A stretch of DNA of 5,054 bases from Bacillota bacterium (GTDB taxonomy: Bacteria > Bacillota > Clostridia > Clostridiales > Clostridiaceae): assembly GCA_023399035.1 (NCBI GenBank), contig JAEWQX010000202.1, positions 1 through 5,054 on the forward strand. The letters are read 5' to 3'. Made by a program: the position numbers and the translations under genes. Shown in pieces: positions 1-5,054 of this stretch (within the stretch, counting starts at the first letter, position 1; each line of letters starts with the position of its first letter). The notes under the pieces were generated by a model. That model had not been told where the DNA came from, searched no databases, and worked only from the letters and a program-made list of their open reading frames with translations.

Positions 1-1
1 C

Positions 2-31
2 AGCCGCTTTTCATTAAATTATGAATACTGA
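2..31 (+). other. Possible 3' end of an upstream gene
   Basis: Read from base 2, the frame gives SRFSLNYEY and then a TGA at 29-31, directly before the ribosome binding site of the next gene. That spacing is typical of tightly packed genes in one transcript. The stretch begins with a locally GC-richer run, as coding DNA would. Two other frames also end early (TGA at 22-24, TAA at 15-17), so the frame cannot be fixed from so few bases and no product can be named. If correct, recJ would be co-transcribed with this gene, which would explain why no promoter is visible before recJ in the window. Confidence 0.25.
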
Positions 32-42
32 AAGGAAAGAAA

Positions 43-1809
43 ATGACAGAAAGATGGTTTATTAAAAATAAAAAGATGGATTATAAGTACATGGCCTCTA
101 AGTATGGAATTACAGAACTTATGAGCAGACTTATAGTAAACAGAGATATAACTGATGATTCACTTATAAGGAGTTATATTAATCCAGAATTCAGTATGCT
201 TCATGAACCTAGGGAGATGAAGGATATGAATAAAGCTATAGATATTATTCTTCATAAGATAGAAAATAAAAAGAAAATAAGAATTATTGGAGACTATGAT
301 GTAGATGGCGTGATAAGTGTATATATCTTATATTCTGCACTTAAAAGATGCAATGCAGATGTAGATTATGAAATCCCAGATAGAATAAAAGATGGGTATG
401 GAGTTAATGTAAATATAATTAAAAAAGCAAAAGAAGATGGTATAGATACAATAGTTACGTGTGATAATGGGATATCAGCAATTGAGCCTATTAAAACTGC
501 TAAAGAACTTGGTATGACTGTAATAGTTACTGATCACCATGATATACCTTTTATTGAAGATGAAGATGGAAATAGAACAGTTATAAGGTCAGAAGCAGAT
601 GCAATATTAAATCCAAAGCAGGAGGATTGTAAATACAAATTTAAATCTTTATGCGGGGCAGGGGTTGCATTTAAATTAATACAGGTTTTATATAAGGAGC
701 TTGGAATTGATGAAGAAGAAGCATTTAAATTTATAGAGTTTCTTGCAATAGCAACTGTGTGTGATGTAGTGGATCTAGTAGATGAAAACAGGGTTTTTGT
801 AAAAAAAGGTTTGGAAAAAATAAACAACACAGCAAACACTGGACTTCAGGAACTTCTCATTGAGTGCGAAATTCAGAATAAAAAAATAGGTGTATACCAT
901 CTTGGATTTATAATAGGGCCATGTATCAATGCATCGGGAAGGCTTGATAATGCTAAGAAAGGTGTACGTCTCCTTTTAAGTGATGATGAAAAAGAAGCTA
1001 CTCTTTTAGCAAAGGAACTAGTTAGACTTAATGAAGATAGAAAAGAAATGACTATGAATGGGGTTGAAGAAGCTATAGAAATAGTAGAAAATTCAAATAT
1101 AAAAAATGACAAGGTATTTGTAATTTATCTTCCTCATATACATGAAAGTCTTGCTGGAATAATTGCAGGAAGAATAAGAGAAAAATATAATGTGCCAACC
1201 TTAATTCTTACAAAAAGTGAGGATGGAGCAAAAGGTTCAGGGAGATCAATAGAAGAATATAATATGTTTGAAGAACTTGTTAAGTGTAAAGATTTATTAG
1301 ATAAGTTTGGAGGACATCCAATGGCAGCAGGTTTTTCACTAAAGGAAGAAAATATAGATGAATTTAGAAAGAGGCTTAATGAAAATACAACATTAAGCGA
1401 AGAAGATCTTCTGAAAAAAGTTACAATAGATACAGTTCTTCCGCTGGATATAATAACATATGACCTTGTTAATGATTTAGGGCGTCTTGAGCCATTTGGA
1501 AAAGCAAATCCTAAGCCTTTATTTGGAGAAAAGGATGTTAATGTTATTAAAGGTATGATATTAGGCAAGAATAGAAATGTACTTAAACTTAAGTTGAAAA
1601 CAAAGAACGGTAAAGCAATGGATGCAGTATATTTTGGAGATATAGAAGAATTTGAAGAAAATATAACTGAAAAATATGGAAGAGATCAGCTGATAAAACT
1701 TTATGATGGAAGTTATAATGATGTAAAACTTGATTTAGTTTTTTATCCAGATATTAATGAATATAATGGAAATGTAACTATACAGGTAATAATACAAAAT
1801 TATAGATAA
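43..1809 (+). CDS. recJ: RecJ-type single-stranded-DNA-specific exonuclease (DHH/DHHA1 family)
   Basis: Cytoplasmic 5'-3' exonuclease of the RecJ family, which degrades single-stranded DNA during recombinational, mismatch and base-excision repair using catalytic metal ions. Visible motifs in order: motif I GDYDVDG (residues 83-89), motif II CDNG (140-143), the family-naming TDHH (163-166), motif IV around D241 in TVCDVVDL (238-245), linker INASGRLDNA (295-304), DHHA1 domain with HESLAGIIAGRI (367-378), GSGRS (398-402) and the GGH signature KFGGHPMAAGF (421-431), then an OB-fold DNA-binding region beginning near LEPFGKANPKPLF (482-494). All expected acidic and histidine metal ligands appear present. 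At 588 residues it is close to the core RecJ length; many clostridia also carry a longer RecJ, so this may be a paralogue. The ATG at 43 is preceded by AGGAAAG (33-39) and keeps the N-terminal Trp (W5) usual in RecJ proteins. Motif II has Cys where Val is common, and motif IV has CDVVDL where ADVVPL is usual. No clear terminator follows it. Confidence 0.9.
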   Translation: MTERWFIKNKKMDYKYMASKYGITELMSRLIVNRDITDDSLIRSYINPEFSMLHEPREMKDMNKAIDIILHKIENKKKIRIIGDYDVDGVISVYILYSALKRCNADVDYEIPDRIKDGYGVNVNIIKKAKEDGIDTIVTCDNGISAIEPIKTAKELGMTVIVTDHHDIPFIEDEDGNRTVIRSEADAILNPKQEDCKYKFKSLCGAGVAFKLIQVLYKELGIDEEEAFKFIEFLAIATVCDVVDLVDENRVFVKKGLEKINNTANTGLQELLIECEIQNKKIGVYHLGFIIGPCINASGRLDNAKKGVRLLLSDDEKEATLLAKELVRLNEDRKEMTMNGVEEAIEIVENSNIKNDKVFVIYLPHIHESLAGIIAGRIREKYNVPTLILTKSEDGAKGSGRSIEEYNMFEELVKCKDLLDKFGGHPMAAGFSLKEENIDEFRKRLNENTTLSEEDLLKKVTIDTVLPLDIITYDLVNDLGRLEPFGKANPKPLFGEKDVNVIKGMILGKNRNVLKLKLKTKNGKAMDAVYFGDIEEFEENITEKYGRDQLIKLYDGSYNDVKLDLVFYPDINEYNGNVTIQVIIQNYR

Positions 1810-2007
1810 GATTAATTTTATAATAAAAAACAAATAAAAAATATCATTAATTAATGAAATAAAAAATTATTCAGTATTTATTGAATTGTTAGAAAAGTTT
1901 AATAATTGATGATAAGTGTATATATTAATTGTATAGTGTATGTAAAATTTTTATCAGGATTTAGTAATTAAATATATTGATTTGTAGAAAATATTATGAA
2001 TTAATAT

Positions 2008-2037
2008 ATGATTCATGTATTTTTAAAAGTATATAAT
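2008..2037 (+). promoter_or_regulatory. Weak candidate sigma-A promoter for murG
   Basis: A perfect -10 hexamer TATAAT (2032-2037) lies 18 bases after ATGATT (2008-2013), a poor match (3 of 6) to TTGACA. Transcription would begin near 2044, giving a leader of about 115 bases before the murG start. In DNA this AT-rich a TATAAT is common by chance, so the call rests mainly on its place upstream of an otherwise promoterless gene and on the inverted repeat at the predicted start. An alternative -10 (2115-2120) has no recognisable -35 partner. Confidence 0.25.
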
Positions 2038-2065
2038 AAATAATACTCCTTGAGAGTATTTATTA
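2034..2065 (+). repeat. Bulged inverted repeat at the predicted murG transcription start
   Basis: The arms TAATAAAT (2034-2041) and ATTTATTA (2058-2065) pair over 8 bases, and ACTC (2045-2048) pairs with GAGT (2054-2057) around the loop CTTGA; a 3-base AAT bulge sits in the left arm. Alternatively, AATACTC (2042-2048) pairs directly with GAGTATT (2054-2060) as a 7-bp stem with no bulge. No T-run follows, so it does not look like an intrinsic terminator. Its overlap with the candidate -10 and start site would suit an operator or a hairpin at the 5' end of the mRNA. The symmetry is seen in the sequence; the function is inference. Confidence 0.5.
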
Positions 2066-2141
2066 AAGTCTGAAATAACTATATTATAAGATATGTAGAT
2101 AGTTAATTTTATTATATAATCAATTTGAAGTGGATAATTAA

Positions 2142-2148
2142 AGAGAGG
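2142..2148 (+). promoter_or_regulatory. Ribosome binding site that sets the murG TTG start
   Basis: AGAGAGG lies 10 bases before TTG at 2159. It matters because the murG frame is closed upstream by TGA at 2150-2152 and the next in-frame ATG (2180) has only AT-rich sequence before it. An ATG at 2149 directly abuts this site, but it is out of frame and stops after five codons (TAA at 2164-2166). Confidence 0.7.
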
Positions 2149-2158
2149 ATGATTACTT

Positions 2159-3232
2159 TTGAGTAAGTATAAAATAATAATGACAGGCGGAGGAACAGCA
2201 GGACATGTAACTCCTAACCTTGCATTAATGCCTAAATTAAAAGAGAATAATTTTGAAATTAAATATATAGGAAGTAATGATGGTATAGAAAAAGAAATAA
2301 TAACAAACAATAATATACCTTTTTATGGCATATCTTCTGGAAAGCTTAGAAGATACTTTTCTATGCAGAATTTTACTGACCCATTTAAAGTATTAAAAGG
2401 CATTGGTCAGTCACTGCACATACTTTCTAAGGAAAAGCCTGATGTTATTTTTTCTAAGGGGGGATTTGTTGCAGTTCCTGTTGTAATTGCTGCTTCAATG
2501 AAGAAAATACCTGTTGTGGCTCATGAATCAGATATGACACCAGGTCTTGCAAATAAACTCAGTGCTCCGTTCTGTGATAAACTATGTGTTACTTTTAGGG
2601 AGAGCCTTAAGTATATAAAGGGAGATAAGGGAATATTAACAGGAAGTCCTATAAGAGAAGACATATTAAAAGGAAATAAATCTGAAGGTTTAAAAATTTG
2701 TGATTTTGAAGGCAGAAAAGAAGTATTATTCATAATGGGAGGAAGCTTAGGGTCCCAGCTTATAAATAATGAAATAAGAAAGAATCTTAAAAGGCTTCTT
2801 AAGGATTTTGATATTATCCATATATGTGGAAAGGGAAATATTGACGAAAACCTTACAAGCGAAAAGGGATATAAACAGTTTGAATATGTTAGTGAAGAAC
2901 TTCCACATTTAATGAAGTGTGCAGATTATATAATTTCAAGAGCAGGAGCAAATTCAATATTTGAATTCTTGGCTTTAAAGAAACCTACATTGCTTATTCC
3001 TCTATCTAAGAAGGCAAGCAGAGGAGATCAGATTTTAAATTCAAGGTCTTTTGAAAAGGAAGGTTATTCTCTCGTTATTGAAGAAGAGGAGTTACAAGGG
3101 GATGCATTATATAATAAAATTCTAGAGTTAAAAGAGAAAAAAGATGAATTAGTAAGCTGTATGAATAAGAGTGAATCAACTAATGCGGTAGATTCAATAG
3201 TAAAAATATTACTTAATAGTATAAATAAATAA
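2159..3232 (+). CDS. murG: MurG, UDP-GlcNAc:undecaprenyl-PP-MurNAc-pentapeptide GlcNAc transferase
   Basis: Transfers N-acetylglucosamine from UDP-GlcNAc to lipid I to form lipid II, the last cytoplasmic step of peptidoglycan precursor synthesis, on the inner face of the membrane. It is a two-domain GT-B enzyme (GT28). The N-terminal half shows the glycine-rich loop TGGGTAGHVTPN (9-20), SKGGFVAVP (99-107) and HESDMTPGLANK (122-133), all in the Firmicutes style. TGSPIR (161-166) leads into the UDP-GlcNAc-binding half, with MGGSLGS (193-199), ISRAGANSIFE (259-269, E269 being the expected nucleotide-sugar ligand) and IPLSKKASRGDQ (280-291). The 357-residue length is normal for MurG, with no signal peptide. 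The start is TTG: an in-frame stop lies just upstream, and starting at the next ATG (M8) would leave only one residue before the glycine loop and lack a ribosome binding site. No cell-division or mur genes flank it, so here it stands outside a dcw-type cluster. Confidence 0.96.
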   Translation: MSKYKIIMTGGGTAGHVTPNLALMPKLKENNFEIKYIGSNDGIEKEIITNNNIPFYGISSGKLRRYFSMQNFTDPFKVLKGIGQSLHILSKEKPDVIFSKGGFVAVPVVIAASMKKIPVVAHESDMTPGLANKLSAPFCDKLCVTFRESLKYIKGDKGILTGSPIREDILKGNKSEGLKICDFEGRKEVLFIMGGSLGSQLINNEIRKNLKRLLKDFDIIHICGKGNIDENLTSEKGYKQFEYVSEELPHLMKCADYIISRAGANSIFEFLALKKPTLLIPLSKKASRGDQILNSRSFEKEGYSLVIEEEELQGDALYNKILELKEKKDELVSCMNKSESTNAVDSIVKILLNSINK

Positions 3233-3256
3233 AAAATATAAATATTATATTTATTT
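3231..3256 (+). terminator. Weak all-AU hairpin after murG, possible terminator
   Basis: AAATATA (3234-3240) pairs with TATATTT (3246-3252) around the loop AATAT; after one A-A mismatch two more A-T pairs can form. A pyrimidine-rich stretch (TTATTTCTT, 3251-3259) overlaps and follows the right arm. The stem has no G-C pairs and would be very weak, so this is only a tentative murG terminator; no better one exists before the flavodoxin promoter. Confidence 0.2.
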
Positions 3257-3287
3257 CTTAAAATAACCCAAATTATGCAATCAAATC

Positions 3288-3315
3288 TTGCAAAAAAAAT
3301 TATGTGATATATAAT
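3288..3315 (+). promoter_or_regulatory. Sigma-A-type promoter for the flavodoxin gene
   Basis: TTGCAA (3288-3293, 4 of 6 to TTGACA) and a perfect TATAAT (3310-3315) are separated by 16 bases. Transcription should begin near 3322, giving a leader of about 62 bases before the ATG at 3384. This is the best-spaced promoter pair I found in the window and supports the flavodoxin gene being expressed independently of murG. Confidence 0.6.
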
Positions 3316-3346
3316 AAAAGAGTAAGTTCATTTTAGGAGATAGAAA

Positions 3347-3364
3347 AAGTTAATTATTTAACAA
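3347..3364 (+). promoter_or_regulatory. Candidate Rex (NADH/NAD+-sensing repressor) operator
   Basis: AAGTTAATTATTTAACAA matches the clostridial Rex consensus TTGTTAA-N4-TTAACAA at 12 of 14 defined positions: the right half is perfect, the spacer is exactly four bases, and only the two outermost left bases differ. The core GTTAA-TTAT-TTAAC is a perfect inverted repeat. It lies about 25 bases downstream of the predicted transcription start and 7 bases before the ribosome binding site, where a bound repressor could block elongation. Rex is known to control redox and fermentation genes in Firmicutes and leaves DNA when NADH is high. The match is seen; regulation of this gene is inference. AT-rich DNA raises the chance of a coincidental match. 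Confidence 0.55.
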
Positions 3365-3383
3365 GAAGATGAGGTGCTATTAA

Positions 3384-3815
3384 ATGAAAAAAGTTTCAAT
3401 CATTTACTGGAGCTGTGGAGGCAATATTGAAGTCCTTGCAAATGTGATTGCAGATAGTGCAAAAGAACATGGAGCTGAAGTGAATTTAAAGCATGTAGCA
3501 GATGCTGAAATGAAAGATATAATTAATGCAGATGCAGTTGCTTTTGGTAGTCCTGCAAAAAATTCAACTAAAATCGAACAGAGTGAAATGCAGCCATTTA
3601 TTGATGAATTATCGGCTTTAAAGTCGGAATATAAAAATAAAGAATGTATTTTGTTTGCAACTTACGGGTGGATTGAAAACACTTTCATGGATATTTGGAA
3701 GGAAGACATGAAATCTCAGGGGTTCAATGTAATTGGAGATTTAGCAGTTAAAGAATCACCAACAAGAGCACAGGTTCAATATGCAAAAGAACTTGGAAAA
3801 ATGCTTGCTCAGTAA
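3384..3815 (+). CDS. Small flavodoxin-family protein with altered FMN phosphate loop
   Basis: A 143-residue short-chain flavodoxin-like protein, predicted to be a cytoplasmic FMN-dependent low-potential electron carrier, with size typical of clostridial flavodoxins. The family pattern is clear: N-terminal beta strand VSIIYWS (4-10), an FMN-loop position at 10-15, AVAFGSPA (51-58) for the second flavin loop, the acidic SEMQPFIDEL segment (67-76) and the aromatic TYGW (93-96), whose Tyr and Trp occupy the FMN-stacking region, then a further helix and strand to the end. The oddity is the phosphate loop: it reads S-C-G-G-N-I where flavodoxins usually have S-x-T-G-N-T, so both threonines are replaced and a Cys is introduced. 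It may bind FMN with altered affinity, or be a specialised carrier. The ATG follows GAGGTG (3371-3376) at good spacing. The gene lies upstream of PFOR, a natural electron donor for flavodoxins, and behind a promoter and a Rex-like site. Confidence 0.88.
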   Translation: MKKVSIIYWSCGGNIEVLANVIADSAKEHGAEVNLKHVADAEMKDIINADAVAFGSPAKNSTKIEQSEMQPFIDELSALKSEYKNKECILFATYGWIENTFMDIWKEDMKSQGFNVIGDLAVKESPTRAQVQYAKELGKMLAQ

Positions 3816-3839
3816 TTCAAAAGTTATAATTTTTGAGTT
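3814..3839 (+). terminator. Hairpin at the end of the flavodoxin gene, probable weak terminator
   Basis: An 11-bp stem (3814-3824 with 3829-3839, including two G-U pairs) encloses a TATA loop and begins within the flavodoxin stop codon. The right arm contains a five-T run, but no T-tract follows the stem, so termination would be inefficient by the usual rules. Its position right after a single gene and before a long leader favours a terminator role. Confidence 0.35.
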
Positions 3840-4055
3840 TATAATGATGTGATATTGAGAGTGGAGCTTAATCGGAACATTAGTGCAGGTGTTATTATGA
3901 TATTTTGAATGTGCAGAATATCTGCTTTGATGTAATTAACTGAATTTAGATCTCGAGTATTAAAGTGTTATTAGGTGGTCTTTATAAGACTTACTTATAT
4001 AAAAATTTAAATTACCTAAATTTAAGTTTTAACAATAGAAAGAGGGGTCAACGCG
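3840..4055 (+). promoter_or_regulatory. Leader/promoter region of PFOR with several inverted repeats
   Basis: No convincing gene lies here, but the stretch up to about 3960 is less AT-rich than the other gaps. It contains GCAGA-ATA-TCTGC (3913-3925), GTCTT-TAT-AAGAC (3978-3990), an outer TTAGGT (3971-3976) that can pair with ACCTAA (4014-4019), and a repeated AAATTTAA (4003-4010 and 4018-4025). A TATATAAAA run (3996-4004) could hold the -10, but I find no good -35 at the right distance (TTAGGT is 19 bases away from TATATA). The ribosome binding site AGAGGGG (4041-4047) is strong and sits 8 bases before the ATG. PFOR is usually very highly expressed, so an active promoter must lie here or upstream; its exact place is not settled by the sequence. 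Confidence 0.45.
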
Positions 4056-5054
4056 ATGAGAAAAATGAAAACTATGGATGGTAATACTGCAGCAGCTCAC
4101 GTATCTTATGCATTTACTGAAGTTACTGCAATCTATCCTATCACACCATCATCACCAATGGCAGAACATGTTGATGAATGGGTAGCACAAGGTAGAAAGA
4201 ACATATTTGGACAACCAGTAAAGGTTATGGAAATGCAATCAGAAGCAGGTGCTGCTGGTGCTGTTCACGGATCTTTACAAGCTGGAGCATTAACAACTAC
4301 TTACACTGCTTCACAAGGTTTATTATTAATGATACCAAACATGTATAAAATCTCTGGTGAAATGTTACCAGGTGTATTCCATGTATCAGCTAGAGCATTA
4401 GCTACATCATCATTAAATATCTTTGGAGATCACCAAGATGTTATGGCAGCAAGACAAACTGGTTTTGCTATGCTTGCTGAAGGTTCTGTACAAGAAGTTA
4501 TGGATTTATCAGCAGTTGCTCACTTATCAGCAATTAAAGCAAGAATTCCATTCTTAAACTTCTTCGATGGTTTCAGAACTTCTCATGAAATTCAAAAAAT
4601 CGAAGTACTTGAATACGATGAATTAGCTAAATTATTAGACTGGGATGCAGTTAAAGCTTTCAAAGCAAACGCATTAAACCCAGATCATCCTGTAACAAGA
4701 GGAACTGCTCAAAACGCAGATATATATTTCCAAGAAAGAGAATCAGTTAATAAATTCTATGATCAACTTCCAGAAGTTGTTGAAGGATACATGGCTGAAA
4801 TCACTAAGTTAACTGGTAGAGAATATCACTGCTTCGACTACTATGGTGCACCAGATGCAGATAGAGTTATCGTAGCTATGGGTTCTGTAACAGATGTTGC
4901 TGAAGAAACTGTAGATTACTTAAATGCAAACGGACAAAAAGTCGGTGTTGTTAAAGTAAGATTATTCAGACCATTCTCAAATGAAAGATTATTAGCAGCT
5001 ATTCCAAAGACAGCTAAGAGAATCGCTGTATTAGATAAGACTAAAGAACCAGGA
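4056..5054 (+). CDS. nifJ: Pyruvate:ferredoxin (flavodoxin) oxidoreductase, N-terminal part
   Basis: Cytoplasmic enzyme that oxidatively decarboxylates pyruvate with CoA to acetyl-CoA and CO2 and delivers electrons to ferredoxin or flavodoxin; it is the central pyruvate-using step of clostridial fermentation. Only 333 residues are present, with no stop before the window edge; the single-chain enzyme is usually about 1,170-1,200 residues. Visible are the substrate/TPP-site residues of domain I: YPITPSSP (27-34, T30), EMQSEAGAAGAVHG (59-72, E63) and SARALA (111-116, R113), corresponding to Thr31, Glu64 and Arg114 of the Desulfovibrio africanus enzyme; also TASQGLLLMIPNMYKISGE (84-102) and FFDGFRTSHE (169-178). 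Domain II begins near GAPDADRVIVAMGSV and reaches LDKTKEPG. The iron-sulfur and main TPP-binding domains lie beyond the window. The start follows AGAGGGG; the MRKMKTMDGNTA N-terminus fits the family. Codons differ from recJ and murG: ATC, AAC and TTC are favoured, as in highly expressed clostridial genes. The preceding flavodoxin could be an acceptor. Confidence 0.97.
   Translation, partial: MRKMKTMDGNTAAAHVSYAFTEVTAIYPITPSSPMAEHVDEWVAQGRKNIFGQPVKVMEMQSEAGAAGAVHGSLQAGALTTTYTASQGLLLMIPNMYKISGEMLPGVFHVSARALATSSLNIFGDHQDVMAARQTGFAMLAEGSVQEVMDLSAVAHLSAIKARIPFLNFFDGFRTSHEIQKIEVLEYDELAKLLDWDAVKAFKANALNPDHPVTRGTAQNADIYFQERESVNKFYDQLPEVVEGYMAEITKLTGREYHCFDYYGAPDADRVIVAMGSVTDVAEETVDYLNANGQKVGVVKVRLFRPFSNERLLAAIPKTAKRIAVLDKTKEPG

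Larger units (their letters stand above)
1810..2158. other. AT-rich intergenic region between recJ and murG, no gene seen
   Basis: This 349-base gap has stops in every frame on both strands and no ORF with a plausible start, ribosome binding site and protein-like composition; the only long minus-strand frame runs into murG and looks like a chance reading of AT-rich DNA. It contains a perfect 14-base palindrome TCATTAATTAATGA (1844-1857), a TATAAT (2032-2037), a bulged inverted repeat (2034-2065), a second TATAAT (2115-2120) without a convincing -35, and the murG ribosome binding site. No GC-rich stem followed by a T-run is present, so recJ termination is not explained by a standard intrinsic terminator here. 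Confidence 0.7.

Noticed and set aside
534..1568. Three minus-strand ORFs of 79-144 codons opposite recJ
   Set aside because: They lie fully within recJ, are Ser/Phe/Leu-rich as expected from reading AT-rich coding DNA backwards, and have no family motifs or ribosome binding sites.
1869..1886. Possible recJ terminator hairpin ATTCA/TGAAT
   Set aside because: Only five pairs with an 8-base loop, a single G-C pair and no T-run after it.
2023..2310. Minus-strand ORF of 95 codons across the murG start
   Set aside because: Its first part is antisense to the conserved MurG glycine loop and the rest is low-complexity Ile/Tyr/Asn-rich sequence from the AT-rich gap; no domain is visible.
2521..2733. 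Minus-strand ORF of 70 codons inside murG
   Set aside because: Fully antisense to conserved MurG motifs; a shadow of the real gene.
3336..3341. AGGAGA resembling a ribosome binding site in the flavodoxin leader
   Set aside because: No start codon with an open frame follows at a usable distance; the real site is GAGGTG at 3371-3376.
3849..3908. Short frame in the PFOR leader starting at GTG (3849 or 3861) and giving a protein-like VELNRNISAGVIMIF
   Set aside because: At most 19 codons, with no ATG start at its beginning and no ribosome binding site; it is closed by stops on both sides and matches no family I recognise.
3948..3957. Adjacent BglII and XhoI sites (AGATCTCGAG), resembling a cloning linker
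   Set aside because: The flanking sequence is ordinary clostridial AT-rich DNA with no vector parts, so chance overlap of two palindromes is the simpler explanation.

Overview
The window is AT-rich, and all recognised genes lie on the + strand. Strong purine-rich ribosome binding sites, heavy use of AT-ending codons, and the gene types point to an anaerobic low-GC Firmicute, most likely Clostridium sensu stricto (C. beijerinckii/C. butyricum-like). That placement is my inference from protein style and composition, not from a database search.

Layout: (1) bases 1-31 may hold the last codons of an upstream gene. (2) 43-1809 encodes a 588-residue RecJ-type DHH/DHHA1 single-strand DNA exonuclease. 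(3) 1810-2158 is a 349-base, very AT-rich gap with no gene; it contains a -10-like TATAAT and a bulged inverted repeat. (4) 2159-3232 encodes MurG, the lipid II-forming glycosyltransferase, from a TTG start. (5) 3233-3383 contains a good sigma-A-type promoter and a near-consensus Rex (redox repressor) operator. (6) 3384-3815 encodes a small flavodoxin whose FMN phosphate-binding loop is atypical. (7) 3816-4055 is a 240-base leader rich in inverted repeats. (8) 4056 to the window end is the first 333 codons of pyruvate:ferredoxin (flavodoxin) oxidoreductase (PFOR, nifJ/por), cut off by the window edge.

The spacing (349, 151 and 240 bases) suggests separately transcribed genes rather than one operon. 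The functional pair is flavodoxin plus PFOR: PFOR oxidises pyruvate to acetyl-CoA and CO2 and passes electrons to a low-potential carrier, which a flavodoxin can be. A Rex-like site in front of the flavodoxin gene would tie carrier supply to the NADH/NAD+ ratio. recJ (DNA repair) and murG (cell wall) are housekeeping neighbours with no evident link to that pair.

I see no mobile element, CRISPR array, tRNA, rRNA or clear novel multi-gene system. The items most worth a second look are the Rex-like operator, the altered flavodoxin phosphate loop, and the structured leaders of murG and PFOR.
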